A DNA stretch of 64,000 nt from Saccharum officinarum (GCA_020631735.1 CM036168.1:99552932-99616931); one strand, 5' to 3'; positions 1-11,310 are shown, counted from the first letter of the stretch. Notes: generated by a model from the sequence alone, not told the origin. Numbers and translations: made by a program.

Positions 1-106
1 ATGGAGTACTTATTTCATTTTACTGATTTATGCTACTGGAAACATGAAGCTTCTATGGATTTCTCAACGAACATAAATAATCTTTATTTTTTGTCATGGT
101 TTGCAG

Positions 107-143
107 GTCTGGTGGTGGTGGTGTTGCCGACAAGAAGAAATAG
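107..143 (+). CDS. possible terminal exon of an unidentified upstream gene (partial)
   Basis: A T-rich stretch ending TTTGCAG (100..106) looks like a splice acceptor. It is followed by an open frame in phase 2 that reads SGGGGVADKKK and stops at TAG 141..143. Sequence 1..106 would be the last intron, and the AT-rich sequence after the stop looks like a 3' UTR. The rest of the gene is outside the window, so no family can be named. The glycine run and short length could be chance, so this is a weak call based on splice-site appearance and the lysine-rich C-terminus. Confidence 0.33.
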
Positions 144-656
144 ATTTTGCACAATCATGATTTAGTTGCATTCGGTGTTTAAGTGCTTCAGTACTCAGTA
201 GCTCCTGATAATAGAATCTTTCTAGCTTTGGCACTGTTTTGGCCCCTAGAACAACCCAATGGTTGTTCCGAGTAAACGTATGAAGTTTTGGCACTATACC
301 ACAGCAGAGATTCTTTTTTTGAGCGCTCCTACCTTGTCTTTGATAGTTGACGAACTTCAGTTATATCGGTTGCTTGGGTTACCAAATTAGTTCGAAAGTA
401 CTTACCAATCTTATGCTTATATTGTCCGTTATGTTATTTGCATTGTCTGGTGTGGTCTGAGATGCCTCATTATTAGGTTTGCACTCTCTGCGCCTTCTGT
501 CAGAATGGTTGCAATCAGATTGTGTTCAGGTGTCACTGTTGTCCAGTAAGGTTATCTTTTGCTCGCTATGATTATCAAGATTGGGATTTTCACAATAGCT
601 ACGATTCATTTCCCCCTCAACTGCCGTGATAAGAGTAACTCTAGCAACTGCCATAA
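144..656 (+). other. possible 3' UTR and intergenic sequence
   Basis: AT-rich, non-repetitive sequence after the possible terminal exon. No coding frame, RNA gene or terminal repeat is visible. It ends where a MITE begins. Confidence 0.3.
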
Positions 657-1120
657 GAGCATGGTCAATAAAGCCAGATGTTTGGCTATAAGTCAAGTTA
701 TAAGAGTTAAGTTATACAATAAGGGCGTGTTTGGCAGGGTTTCTCGTTGCTCCGGCTCCTCCTACATTTTGTATTGTAGCAACACTATTTACAGGGCCGT
801 TTTTCTCTCTCCGGTCAAAATAAACTGAGAGCTGGGAAAAGCCACGATTTGTAGCTCCTCCGGCTCCGGCTCCTCCGATACTGTAGTGAGGAGCCGGCTC
901 CAGAAGGAGCCTTGTCAAATATGCCATAAGTGTCTCCTATTTATTTTAAAAAGGTCTCTTTCTCCTATTCCTTCTCACAACACTTGCTACTTGGGCCACT
1001 AATACATATGCTTCCGTGTCCAACTTGGTGCTTACATAGGAGTCAAGCTCTCATCCTCTCATCTCTTCTCTCCTCCACATCAGCATTAGCTCGGCTATAA
1101 GCCCATTATTGTACCTGCTC
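657..1120. mobile_element. Tourist-like MITE split by a second MITE
   Basis: Left end GAGCATGGTCAATAAAGCC matches the inverted right end GCCCATTATTGTACCTGCTC imperfectly. TAA lies directly outside both ends (654..656 and 1121..1123), the 3-bp target duplication expected of PIF/Harbinger (Tourist) elements. A second MITE (723..926) is inserted inside it. No coding capacity is seen. Confidence 0.6.
723..926. mobile_element. short MITE nested in the preceding MITE
   Basis: 204-bp element with ends GGGCGTGTTTGGCAGG and (inverted) TGGCATATTTGACAAGG, flanked by TAA on both sides (720..722, 927..929). The interior is rich in GGAGCC/GGCTCC units. The same TIR family marks the larger element at 4229..5661. 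Confidence 0.6.
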
Positions 1121-1154
1121 TAATTGTAGCATCTCAATATAACTCCGTCAAGAA

Positions 1155-1291
1155 GGCTTTGTTTGACGCACATGTATTCACCTCAACCCACATGTGTCAA
1201 AGTGGATTGGAGTGGAATTAAACTAAGTTTCATTCTAATCCACTCCAACACATGTGAATTGAAGTGGATATACATGCATTCAAACAAGGCC
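1155..1291. mobile_element. Tourist-like MITE
   Basis: Inverted ends GGCTTTGTTTGACGCACATG and (inverted) GGCCTTGTTTGAATGCATG. The two halves can fold on each other through the repeated motif TCCACTCCAA/TTGGAGTGGA. The target duplication is not clear. Confidence 0.55.
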
Positions 1292-1606
1292 TAAGATGGT
1301 CTAATATCACATTTTAGATTTTTATAAGACTTTTGCAGGTCTCCAATGATCTCTCTCAATATGTGGGATCTACCTATTCCTAGATGTTGTGGCTCGCCTC
1401 CTCCCTCCATGTGAGCTCGGGCTATGCCCCAGGCCTCGACCCATGTCGCACTGTCCCGTTTCCAGCTAGGTTGGATCATTAGCCACCTCGAGGCCATGGC
1501 CTCGTTGAGGTCCTCGCCAGGGCAATAAGGCAGAAGTCCTTGCGCGTAGGCGCGTATCGTCCATGACAAGACCGATCTCCCCACCGCCACCGTCCATGAC
1601 AACTTG
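1292..1606. other. unassigned, partly GC-rich
   Basis: GC-rich from about 1385 to 1605. Open frames exist on the minus strand, but none resembles a family I recognise, and several overlap in different frames. Confidence 0.3.
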
Positions 1607-1864
1607 GGCTGTGTTTAGTTGTGTAAAAAGGTGTAAAAAGGTGTAAAAAAAGTATTGTAGCATGTTTTGGCTTTATTTGGCAAATAGTGTCCAACCGTTG
1701 ACTAATTAGGTTCAAAACATTCGTCTCGCAAAGTATAACCAAGCTGTACAATTAGTTTTTTATTTCATCTACATTTAGTACTCCATGCATGTATCGCAAG
1801 TTTGATGTGACGGGAATCTTTTGTTTGTACAGTACTTTTTTTTTTTGAGAAAGTAAACACAGCC
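1607..1864. mobile_element. MITE with GGCTGTGTTTA ends
   Basis: 258-bp element. Ends GGCTGTGTTTAGTT and (inverted) GGCTGTGTTTACTT, with TTG on both sides (1604..1606, 1865..1867). The interior has the phrases TTAGGTTCAAAACATTCGTCTCGC and ATCTACATTTAGTACTCCATG, in the same order as the elements at 9986, 24376 and 27430, so all four belong to one abundant grass family. Confidence 0.65.
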
Positions 1865-1957
1865 TTGGTTTAGCACGCGCAGCGTGCAGGTTGATCTCCA
1901 TGGGTGACATCACTGGCATGAGGGAGCGTGAGCGCGGGGCTATGTACCATGTCATGG

Positions 1958-1960
<3 letters not shown>

Positions 1961-1989
<29 letters not shown>

Positions 1990-2004
1990 GAGGGAGAGAG
2001 AGAG
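1961..2004. repeat. TA then GA microsatellite
   Basis: An uninterrupted TA run (about 1966..1989) passes into a short GAGGGAGAGAGAGAG run. Confidence 0.85.
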
Positions 2005-4050
2005 CTTCGTTGTATTTCACCGTAAACGAAAAATGACTTTCATATCCAAGTTTAGCTCAGATATAGGTGCCTTCTTTTTGTGCGTGAAACAATGCTAAAC
2101 TAAAATACAGAATAAACATAAGCATTAGCTCTACCTATAAAAGAGGTGATCTAGCGATATCTCTCTCTCTAAAAAAGAGGTGATTCAGCCGTAACTTCCG
2201 GTACGACTACCTCTTGTTATGACTTCACTTTGGTCGCAAGCCTAGCCTTAGACATCTTCTTCTTTACGGTTATATATGCTTAAGGGTACTTCAATAATAG
2301 AGTCAACTTGCTAGCTCATATGAACTTAAAATAATAAAAAAATAGAGCAACCTAACATGCTAGTATAGACAAATGCATAAGTATGATATACGAATTATAG
2401 AAAAGTGTGAGATTAGCTCTTTATGAAGTGGAACCTTATTATAGATTAAACTTCTCAGGCACATGCTTCTAACCAAACGGACTATCTGTTTACTTGTCTA
2501 GAGAGGCAAATTTTATTAAAATTTCAAACAACTCCTTTTTTTAGCAAAATTTCAAAGAATTCCTAAAGAACACTTTTTACTAATATAAGTCATCAAGGCC
2601 TCGAACCAAAATAGTCTCTACATATATGAGGCCCATTTTCCCTGTTTGGACTTTGGAACAAGGACTTTTTTTTATAGCATCCAAGGACTTGATCTGGGCT
2701 AAAGTTTGAGCGTTGCCTTGAACGCTTGATCTGGGGCTCTGGCCTCTGGTAGTAGTAATGGTTTTGGATGATCCGAAATTGCCAAAGAAGTCAAAACTAA
2801 AATATGGACACTGAAAACATGGTTGTACGTACGCTTCTCGTGTCCCTGGTCTCACCCATTCAGAATGTCTGCTCTGAATCTGCTCCAAGGGGTCCCTGTT
2901 CCACTGCTTTGTTTGATCCGATCGAGCTTGTTGTTGCGCACGGCACACGCTCCACCGCGCTGCGCTGCATACATGTCCGGATTTTCAGGATGTTTGACTC
3001 GGACGCTTCATGTCGTGTCGCCTTGCAGCGTCGTCTAGCTCACGGGCGTTGGATCTTACGGTCCCTGTGATGTGCGTGCATACGAGCAAAGCCATGGCCG
3101 CCGATGGCTCGCGGCCCTCTCTCGCTCGACTGTTTCCCTGCCCCGTGCTGCTCACATCGCCTAATGGCACGGCGTCGCGTTTCCCAACCGGCTCGGGCAG
3201 GCAGAGGCAGGCAGCGCAGCGCAGCGCAGCAGTTTTTAATTCGGATCGGCGAGGGGCGATGCCGAATACGATGCCGATGCCGATCCTTCCTCGCCTCGCC
3301 TCAAATGAGGCAAATCTTTTGCGCGGATCCTGCCGTGACCGTGAGCCGAAGTCAATCCACTCCATGTCCATGCCAGCCCTATCTAGTCAGAACGATGCAA
3401 TGGATGCATGGCACACAGAAGTTTTCGCCATCCGGAGGCGATTGGCCGCAGGCGCGGGTAGGGGTAGCCTCCTGCCCCGGCTCTACCTCTAGTCCTCTAC
3501 GCAGGGCCAGGCACGCCCACGCCATGGCAGTGGGCAGTGGCACTTCCCAACGCGGCAATGCAAGCGCCAATTTGCAGTGCCCCAGCCCGGCTTGTGAGGA
3601 GTAATGGCATATGGCGCGGCGACGTCTCGGCTCCGCTCCACTTCACCGTCACATTCACTCGCTCTCGGATCACAGGGAAACGTGAAGCGAGATTCTCAAT
3701 ATCCACCTGCCGAACCGTCTGGTCTGCTGCCCTCTCGGTTTTCGGCTCCCGCCTCGCATGCATCTGCATGCCCCCAGCAAACACAGTGCACCACACCCCC
3801 ACATTAATCCTGATCCTGGCCCGGCCTGCCTCCATTTCCCAATGTGCCTTGCCATTTCAATCCCTACCTATGGCGGCATGCCTAGCTAGCTCCTCGCCTA
3901 CGAATATGTAAAAGCCATGGCCTCCTGGCTCCTGCTTCTGTCCCGATATTAATCGACTCGTCGTCACTGCTTCTCTGTTTGTAAGCTGATTACCATGCGC
4001 ACAGTATGCAGTGACCTTTTATGATGGGAAATTGATATGCTGTGATAGTC
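2005..4050. other. unassigned intergenic block with a GC-rich centre
   Basis: AT-rich to about 2860, then GC-rich to about 3900 with many CpG. Several open frames of 100-170 codons overlap on both strands in the GC-rich part. None shows a known domain, consistent splice sites or a convincing start, so I call no gene. It could hold an unrecognised exon or a CpG-rich regulatory region. Confidence 0.3.
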
Positions 4051-4177
4051 CGTTCGTTTCGCTGAAAAGTCATGGCTAAAAGTATTGTTCGCTGATTTGG
4101 TTGTGAGAGAAAAACACTATTCCGGCTGAAAAAACAAGATGAAAAATACGGATTATAAGACAAGCAAACAGTGTCCT
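4051..4177. mobile_element. short MITE (GTTCGTTT family)
   Basis: Begins near GTCCGTTCGTTTCGCTG, continues with AAAAGTCATGGCTAAAAGTA and GAGAGAAAAACACTATTC, and ends near GACAAGCAAACAGTGTCC. This order is characteristic of an abundant small grass MITE. Boundaries are approximate. Confidence 0.5.
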
Positions 4178-4228
4178 AATCATTATTTTCTACTTCCGCG
4201 CATTCGACTTGGCCCTACGGAGTATTTA

Positions 4229-5661
4229 GGCCGCGTTTGGCCGGGCTACATCCTATTAGAATATTAGGCAATTTCTATATTATTTTAATTCCATAAATTA
4301 ACATTATGATGATGACATATAAAAAATGATTTATAAACGAGATCATGATATCAATCATGTTCATAACAGCGATAAACATGTAAACAAGAAACATGTGAAG
4401 CATATATAAAACATGATCGTATATAAAAGGAACATGAATCAAAACTGGACTGCATGTGAAACAACATAGTGGACTGCATGTGAAACAACATATCAAAACT
4501 ACTGAAACAGAAGAGCAGCAGCATGTGAAACAACGTAACTGAACCATAGAAACATGCAGACATGACATATATCTTATAACAAAAACAAACAACAGAAAAC
4601 TGATGAAACAGTATATCAGAACATACGAAACATACTCATGACAGCATACGAAACAACAGGCAGGAACTACTGAAACATATAGGTTCTGAAAAGCGTAAAA
4701 TAGGGAGAAGATGAACAGTTCATACCCTCCCAAGCGCTCTGATGATCTCGATCCTTTGTCCTATCTCCAGTGTCATGTCGTAGGAGATGATGAAGACGAA
4801 CTCCTCTGGGAAGAAGATGAAGAGCTCGAGGAAGAAGACGACGAACGGCGGCGGCAATCCGGGAAGAAGATGAAGAACTCGAGGAAGAAGACGACGAATG
4901 GCGGAGGCAATTCAGGCAGTCGCGTAGACGCTCCCCAAAAACCTAATTGTCAATCCCTCGTGCAAGGTCTCGAACAGCAAGGGCTTCGGAGGCACCTGCC
5001 CTCTCCCTTCACCGTGCGCGTGGATTGAGGAGATGGATAAACCTTCATTGCGGCTGAAATGTGGTTCTGTATTCTCTCTCATGTACCGAAGAGACAGGGC
5101 TCTCTCCTTTATCTATGCGGGTGGAAGAGGAAGGAGGAGGGGGCGGACATGTGAAGAGTTCAACTCCCAGTTAAAACTCCCGCGATTAGTGAGGCATGTG
5201 AAGAGTTCCGCGGTTAGTGAGTGCTAAAAATTAACACAACCACACCACGCCTCGCCCGCCTGCCACGCCCACAGCCCGGCGGCGGCGGCGGCGGCGCGCG
5301 CGCGTGTGGCACACCTTTGTCCGTTTCTTAACTTCTCAATTTAAGCAGAATAACTTCCACTATATAAGTCAAGTCAAGGACCCTTAGAATTCTAATCCGG
5401 TACAACTCATATTGTCCATAATTACACACCATAGAGTTTATTGATTTATTAAACTTAAATGGGTCTGGCCCATAATAAATCCAACACATCCGCGGTTCTC
5501 CGACGCGAGAGTCGGAGCCAGAGCGGCGAAGCCACGAATCAAGGCTCCGCGTTCGTACGCACAAAAGGGCTCTGGCTCCTCTAGAGCACGGGCAGAAGCC
5601 GCTCCTTCACCGGAGTTGCTGTGGAGCCGGAGCCAGAGCCAGAGCCCGGCCAAACACGGCC
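4229..5661. mobile_element. PIF/Harbinger-like non-autonomous element, 1433 bp
   Basis: The ends GGCCGCGTTTGGCCGGGCT and (inverted) GGCCGTGTTTGGCCGGGCT match at all but one base. TTA lies directly outside both (4226..4228, 5662..5664), as expected for PIF/Harbinger. The left half is AT-rich with repeated CATGTGAAACAACAT motifs. The right half is GC-rich and has a plus-strand open frame at 4711..5028 with an acidic stretch and a 53-bp tandem duplication. No transposase is recognisable. The GC-rich part may be captured host sequence, which is unproven. Confidence 0.75.
4808..4913 (+). repeat. 53-bp tandem duplication inside the PIF-like element
   Basis: Two copies, each starting GGGAAGAAGATGAAGA, at 4808 and 4861. 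They differ at only a few positions. The period is not a multiple of three, so the same sequence is read in two frames: first as an acidic EED/DEE run, then as a basic KKMKNSRKK run. Confidence 0.8.
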
Positions 5662-5664
5662 TTA

Positions 5665-6773
5665 GATCTCATATCTGCTCCAAACAGTGGTTTCAATTTT
5701 TCTAGATGCACGACACCTATACACTGTATTTAGATGCATATCAAAATATAGGTACTTTTTATCTAAAATGACAAAACACTTAGTCCTCGTTTTGATCGGG
5801 GTATTTTCATAGGAATTTTGGAGGAAACCAGTTCCTCTGTTTTGCTGACGTCAGGGAGTGTTCGGACCGGAGGAACGCTCGTTCCAATTCCAAAGAAAAG
5901 GTTCAGTCCCCTTCACAAAAAGTAGGAAAAATACATCCAAACTGAGCTTTGGTTTCATGTAAGACCGAGGCGAAAAGAGCAAAGAGGAGACAAGAGAGGG
6001 TATAATAACCGTGTTTCAGAAGGCGAAAGGATCCACATCATTGAAAAAAACAGACACGTTGAGAGAGAACGTGGAGTGAACCCTAAACTTCTCGCTGGGT
6101 GCAGCGCAAGGTATGACAAAAAACCATCTTTTCCGAGCCGGTTGCTAGCGAAGCCGACGTTTCTTTTGACCTTCACAATACTCCTAGATTGTATGCACAT
6201 ATGCTCATTAAATGCTTACAATCTCTACTGCAGCCAGTCAAATAGCTAAGACATAACATGAGTTGGCTTCAAGTAGCAGCTGGCTAGCCTTGCTCTAAAC
6301 AAAAGAGCTCTAGCTCATTCCTTAGTATTGTTGTTGTCCAGATGCATGGGATCATTGGTGTAAGGCCTATTTTGCTGATTATTATAATAGAAAAAAATCA
6401 TCACCTTACCCCATTTTTCACGTTCAAGTGTGCTCACAGGGACAGGATGTGCGTGCATGCGTTCATAGGGGTTGAGTGTGCATTCGTGTACATAAGCGTC
6501 TGCGTCTGTAATTGGGTCCCGCAAAAAATGTTCTGACTGAAATTTTCGGTGCCTCCATTCCAAACACTCTTTCCCACAAAATTCCTACTTTTCAATCCTC
6601 TGCTCTGAACCTCTACTCACTTTGTATTCATGTGTTCTTTTTCTATTCCTATGTTTTTTATTCCTGTGTTTCAAAGAGGGCCTTAGAGTTTGAAATGAAA
6701 GGAGTAATAAACTTTAGTATGCTTGAGAGTTGGATCCAAATAATTATTCTATACTAAAAAGAGTTAACTACTA
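5665..6773. other. unassigned intergenic sequence
   Basis: AT-rich. Around 5790..5930 it has MITE-like text (GTTTTGATCGGGGT and later paired GTTCC/GGAAC motifs), but no clean terminal repeats or target duplication. No gene is seen. Confidence 0.35.
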
Positions 6774-7163
6774 CTCTCTCCATTTCATGTCATAAGATAT
6801 TTTAGATTTTCTAGCTGTTTCAAAATAAGTGACGTTTTTTACTTTTAAACTTCTTGTTTGACCGTTCGTCTTATTCAATTTTTATATAAATAATAAAAAA
6901 AGCTATTATTAAAGTATCTCTAATGATAGAATAAGTCATAATAAAATAAATAATATTTATACAAAAAATTTAAATAAGACGAACGGTCAAACAAGAAGTC
7001 CAGAAATAAAAAAACGTCACTTATTTTGGGGCCGAGTGAGTAGTTTTTGTTATGTACGTACTTAGATATGTACTATGTTTAGATACATAATAAATACAGT
7101 ATATGGCAAAAGTTGTATATATCTAGAAATTTCAAAGTATCTTATAATTTGAAATGGAGAGAG
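6774..7163. mobile_element. Stowaway-like MITE (outer)
   Basis: Ends CTCTCTCCATTTCA and its inverted match TGAAATGGAGAGAG (read with one-base slippage) are flanked by TA (6772..6773, 7164..7165). The inversion continues inward: CATAAGATATTTTAGATTTTCTAG pairs with CTAGAAATTTCAAAGTATCTTATA. A second Stowaway sits in its middle. Confidence 0.7.
6814..7040. mobile_element. Stowaway-like MITE (inner, nested)
   Basis: TTTCAAAATAAGTGACGTTTTT near the left end pairs with AAAAAACGTCACTTATTTTG near the right end, and CTTGTTTGACCGTTCGTCTTAT pairs with its inverse. TA dinucleotides lie outside (6812..6813, 7041..7042). The element can form a long hairpin. Confidence 0.7.
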
Positions 7164-7165
7164 TA

Positions 7166-8258
7166 GCAAGTATACTCGCTAACCAATGCTAAAAATTAGT
7201 ATACTAAACTAGAGGATCCAAACAAAGGCAAATAATAGACCAATACAAAGAACAGAAGATTATCGAATGTTACCAATAGACACGCAACGCAGAGAAAAGG
7301 TATCTCAATCAAGCCTCACAATTGTATGAAATCGTAGGTTCCATTGGACGAGCAACAACCTATCCGTGAAATCAAACGCAAAAGCCCGTTTCTTTCTTTC
7401 TTTGAAGCTCTCCATATTAGTAATATTCAGTTCCTTAAAGTAATATAATAACAAAAGTAAAAAAAAGGAAATGCGACGGAACAACTCACTCCAGTCTGCT
7501 CCTAGACACTCTTTTCCATTCCATAAAGAAAAGACTTTCACAAGGATCGCAAAAACTGTACGGCGCCAACAGCAGCCTAGCTAGGCGAGCAGGTGCTTGC
7601 GTTCGACTGGCGCAATTACTTTTAACACTGCCGAAATACCCGTAAAACGAAAAGCCCGGTGCTGGCACAAGCAAAGAATTTCCTTTCATTCCCGAGGCGC
7701 CGATGGAGCTTCGTGCCGTCGAGCACGCAGTCACGCACTTGCCATCTCCGGCGCGCTCGATCGCCTGCGTTGCGCAGCCTTCCTGGCCCCGGCCACCGGC
7801 CAGCCCGCGTTGCGCAGTCTTCACACCGGTGGTTACGAGCACCGATCGGAATTCGGAGCCCGGTGCTGGCACGGGACGGGCCACGCTTGCTTCGTGACCG
7901 TTACACATCCTCTACGCCTGGCAGAGGGTTGTTGTCAGTCAAAAGCCAGGAAACGTACACGCTCGCCTGGCTGGCCGCGGCGCCGTGCACGCTCGCGATC
8001 AATGCACCGTGCATCAGCACCCACGCGCCGGCCGAGTAGTCGGACGTCCCGGTGCTTATCGCGAAGTCATGGTTGCACCTGCACGGCGCGCGTGCGGGAA
8101 CACGAGAGGGCTGCAGCCTCCAGGCCGATCCCAGTAGCCCCTAGATCCCAGGCCTTTGACTACAAGGCGACAGCCCACACCGAAACGCGGCTGCCGTTAC
8201 AGCGCACGAGCACGCGCCCCGCCACAACCCCCTCAGGCCCTCACACTCTCATGCACGC
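7166..8258. other. WOX2 upstream region
   Basis: AT-rich to about 7560, then strongly GC-rich up to the gene. Long open frames here continue into the wrong frame of WOX2 and reflect base composition. This is the likely promoter-proximal region. No specific binding site is asserted. Confidence 0.4.
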
Positions 8259-8265
8259 TTTAAAA
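8259..8265 (+). promoter_or_regulatory. TATA-like box of WOX2
   Basis: TTTAAAA in otherwise GC-rich sequence, 104 bases upstream of the ATG at 8370. That would give a transcription start near 8290-8300 and a 5' UTR of about 70-80 bases. This is inferred from position and composition only. Confidence 0.45.
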
Positions 8266-8369
8266 CCCCGCACGCCCCCACGCCGGCCGCGCACACATCG
8301 CCTCCTCCTCCCCCTCCTTCCTCCCCAAGAGCCGGCAGGCAGGCCGCAGGCACAGAGACAGGTCGAGCC

Positions 8370-10919
8370 ATGGAGATGCCGCAGCAGCAAGCCGCCGCCG
8401 CCCATCAGGACGAGGGCGGGTCGCCGCCGCCGCTGTCCCCGGCCTCCGCCGCGGCGGCCGCGCTGGCGAACGCGCGGTGGAACCCGACCAAGGAGCAGGT
8501 GGCGGTGCTGGAGGGGCTGTACGAGCACGGCCTGCGCACTCCCAGTGCGGAGCAGATACAGCAGATCACGGGCCGGCTGCGGGAGCACGGCGCCATCGAG
8601 GGCAAGAACGTCTTCTACTGGTTCCAGAACCACAAGGCCCGCCAGCGCCAGCGCCAGAAGCAGGACAGCTTCGCCTACTTCACCAGGCTCCTCCGCCGGC
8701 CCCCGCCGCTGCCCGTGCTCTCCATGCCGCCCGCGCCGCCGTACCATCACGGCCGCGTCCCGTCGCCGGCGCCGGCGCCGCCTGCGATCGCGATGCCGCC
8801 GCCGCCGCCTCCTCCGTCGCCCGCTGCATGCAACAACAACAACGGCGGCGCGCGTGGTACGTATACTATCATCACCTCATGATTGCTTGGTCTCTGTACT
8901 TTCTTTTACTATTAGCACAGCTAGCGTCGCAGATTTAACTTTCCCGTCGATCGTCTTCCATCCATATCGATTGTTGCCTCAAGGTGTTGCTCGTGAGTTG
9001 TCGTAGCTTTTGCGCGTAGAGTTTAGAATGGAAGGACAGGATTGAAGGCTTGCCATTCCATTCCGGCCGACTCATGGCTTTCACGCACGCGTGCGATAGT
9101 CAACGCTGACGTGGTGGCGTTTGCAGTTCTCACTGTTGCATGCCAATAGACGTCTTTTTCTTGGCTGTTTCCTTGTCAAAGGTTTTCTTTTGTGAGCGAG
9201 CGTGCGTGTGGGTTGCATGACAACCGGGCAATTGACGTGCATGGTCATCTGCGGGCCCACTGGTGCAGGGACACGAGGCGAACATGGTCGTGGCAGCACT
9301 AGCCACACTAAGCAGTCCACTCTATTTTGTGCTCATCCACGGCGCATGCGTGCGTTGCATGCACACGCCTGCTTCTTGTGCTCACAATAATATGTGCGTG
9401 TGCATGACTTGCCTGTACTGTACTGTAGTATGCTTTTTTAGTAGCTGCTCAAAGTGTTACAGCTTCCTGTTTCTCTTTCACCTGGTGTGGCTCCGTAGTA
9501 GCTAGGGCCTGTCCCTTGTTTCTCCATCTTCACGCTCTGAGCACTGTGCTAGCGAAGCGAGCCCTCGTAGTCAGTCATGGTCACACGATTTAACGCTGCC
9601 GGCCTGCCTATGGTAGCTGCTGCTACCCTTTTGTAGCTCCTGTCCCCCGTGCATGCCTTGCTTTGCCCCAGGTTTGAAGGAATTCAAAGCCATGCCTGCA
9701 GCCTGCGGAGCTCAGCTGCCACCGAAACGGCCAGACACAGCCTTCCACATCATTCCTCAGCCTGCTTCTTTTTTCCATCGTCCATTCAATGCCTGTCAGC
9801 CGACCCGTAATGACGAGCAAACATTTCCCCGTAAAAAAATGATCGGGTATCTGTACGTTTGGTTGCGTCTAGTCTGCTCATAGTATGAGTAGCATTGAAT
9901 TCTTTGCAGATACGCAGGCTGGTAAATCTGGCTTCCATTGAAAGTGTTCGTCTCGTCGGTTCGCTCAACCATCATCAGATGCATGCTTGGTTTCGTTTAG
10001 GTGGTGTTGAGATCGAAAACTTTTCACGAAAAACTATACAAACGAATCTTACGACATATGTATGAAGTATTAAATGTAGACGAAAAAAAACCAATTACAC
10101 AGTTTGGTTGGAAATTGTGAGATGAACGTTTTGAACCTAATTAGTCCGTGATTTAACAGTAAATTGCTACAGTAACAAATGTGCTAATAACAGATTAATT
10201 AGGCTTAATAAATTTGTCTCGCGGTTTGCAGACAAGCTATGTAATTAGTTTTTTTTATTAGTATCCGAAAACCCCTTCCAACATCACACGAAACATCCGA
10301 TGTGATAATTAAAAAAAACTTTTCACCAACTAAACCCACTCTAGTCTCGCTACGTTATGCTTGAAAATGGCATCGATTAATCTGTTCGCTAACTTGCTGT
10401 CAAATGGATCGTCACACGTTTCCTGCAGTGATGTACAGGAATGCATTCTACATGCCTGCGCCGCAGGCGCCCCCTGCAAATGCTGCCTACTACTACCCGC
10501 CACCGCAGCAGCAAGTGACAGTCATGTACCAGTACCCGAGAATGGAGGTCGGCCAGGACAAGATGATGGCCACGGCCGCGTCGCAGCAGCACCCGGCCGC
10601 CATGTTCCAGCAGGCCGCCGCAGAACCGCACTTCCCGTCTGCCAACGGCGGCGGCGCCGGGCCAGCTGAACGCGTCGGCCCCCGCCGCGAGACGCTCGAG
10701 CTGTTCCCGCTCCAGCCCACCTTCGTGCTGCTTCGCGACAAGGGACGCGCCGCCGCTGGCGGCAGCAGCGCCTCCGCCCTGACGTCGGCGTCGACAGCGA
10801 CGGCGTCCGCTTCCGTCTCCGAGGAGTCCGAGGGCCTGGAGAGCGGCAACTGCAACGGCGAGGAGGCGCCCGCGCTGCCGTTCTATGACTTCTTCGGTCT
10901 CCAGTCCGGAGGCCGCTGA
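8370..10919 (+). CDS. WOX2: WUSCHEL-related homeobox transcription factor, WOX2 type (exons 8370..8856 and 10429..10919)
   Basis: Nuclear homeodomain transcription factor. WOX2 orthologues act in early apical patterning of the embryo. Two exons encode 325 residues. The intron (8857..10428, phase 1) starts GTACGTA and ends TTTCCTGCAG, and joining it keeps one frame (codon 163 is split). The WOX homeodomain spans about residues 36-98, opening RWNPTKEQ, with the recognition helix [15 protein letters not shown] at 80-94 and the extra loop length typical of WOX proteins. The WUS box TLELFPLQ is at 251-258, and the C-terminus has a PFYDFFGL motif like that of Arabidopsis WOX2. Ala/Pro-rich low-complexity segments lie on both sides of the homeodomain. 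The ATG at 8370 has G at -3 and +4; a second ATG two codons later is possible. RWNPTKEQ at the start of the domain and the DFF end favour WOX2 over WOX3, WOX4 or WUS. Confidence 0.92.
9986..10341. mobile_element. MITE in the WOX2 intron
   Basis: About 355 bp with imperfect inverted ends TTTCGTTTAGGTGGTG and (inverted) GTGGGTTTAGTTGGTG. Internal phrases (ATTAAATGTAGACGAAAAA, TGAACGTTTTGAACCTAATTAGTCC, TTTGTCTCGCGGTTTGCAGACAAGC) are those of the abundant grass family also seen at 1607, 24376 and 27430. It ends about 90 bases before the splice acceptor. Exact ends are uncertain. Confidence 0.6.
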
Positions 10920-11310
10920 TGAGATCAGGTGGTGTGGGGCTCGAGTGATGACTGATGAATGGAAGCTGAGCCAGATGTTCGTGCGATCTGACTCTGAGCC
11001 GATGGACCCGTTGGCCGTTGCCTTTTGTTGATTCATTGGTGTGCTTCATCAACTCGAAGCCACATGTGCCGAACCAAAACTGTTTACATTGTTAAGTTTC
11101 GTACCGGTCTGTAGCAACAATGTAGTTGGCTTCTTTAAAATGCTACTAGTAGGTGCCTTTTCATTCCCCCCTCTTGTTGATCATTTCTTCGCATGTTCAG
11201 TTCTACTCATGCATGTTTGCTAGTAAGTTGACATTCCTTCTATATAGTTATATCTATTTGCTTCTTCAGAAAACGTAACTATGCACTGCTCGGATCGACC
11301 CGTACTTTTT
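10920..11310 (+). other. WOX2 3' UTR and downstream sequence
   Basis: Starts right after the TGA of WOX2. Mixed composition, with no repeat or further frame recognised. The polyadenylation site is not assigned. Confidence 0.4.

Noticed and set aside
3010..3604. Overlapping 128-166-codon frames in the GC-rich block
   Set aside because: Several frames on both strands are open at once, which reflects high GC. No splice structure or family similarity is seen.
8241..8750. Minus-strand open frames over WOX2 exon 1
   Set aside because: Antisense shadows of the homeobox exon, with no recognisable motif.
7597..9006. A 469-codon plus-strand open frame overlapping WOX2
   Set aside because: It runs through the WOX2 exon in another frame, is Arg/Pro-rich as expected from GC composition, and shows no domain.
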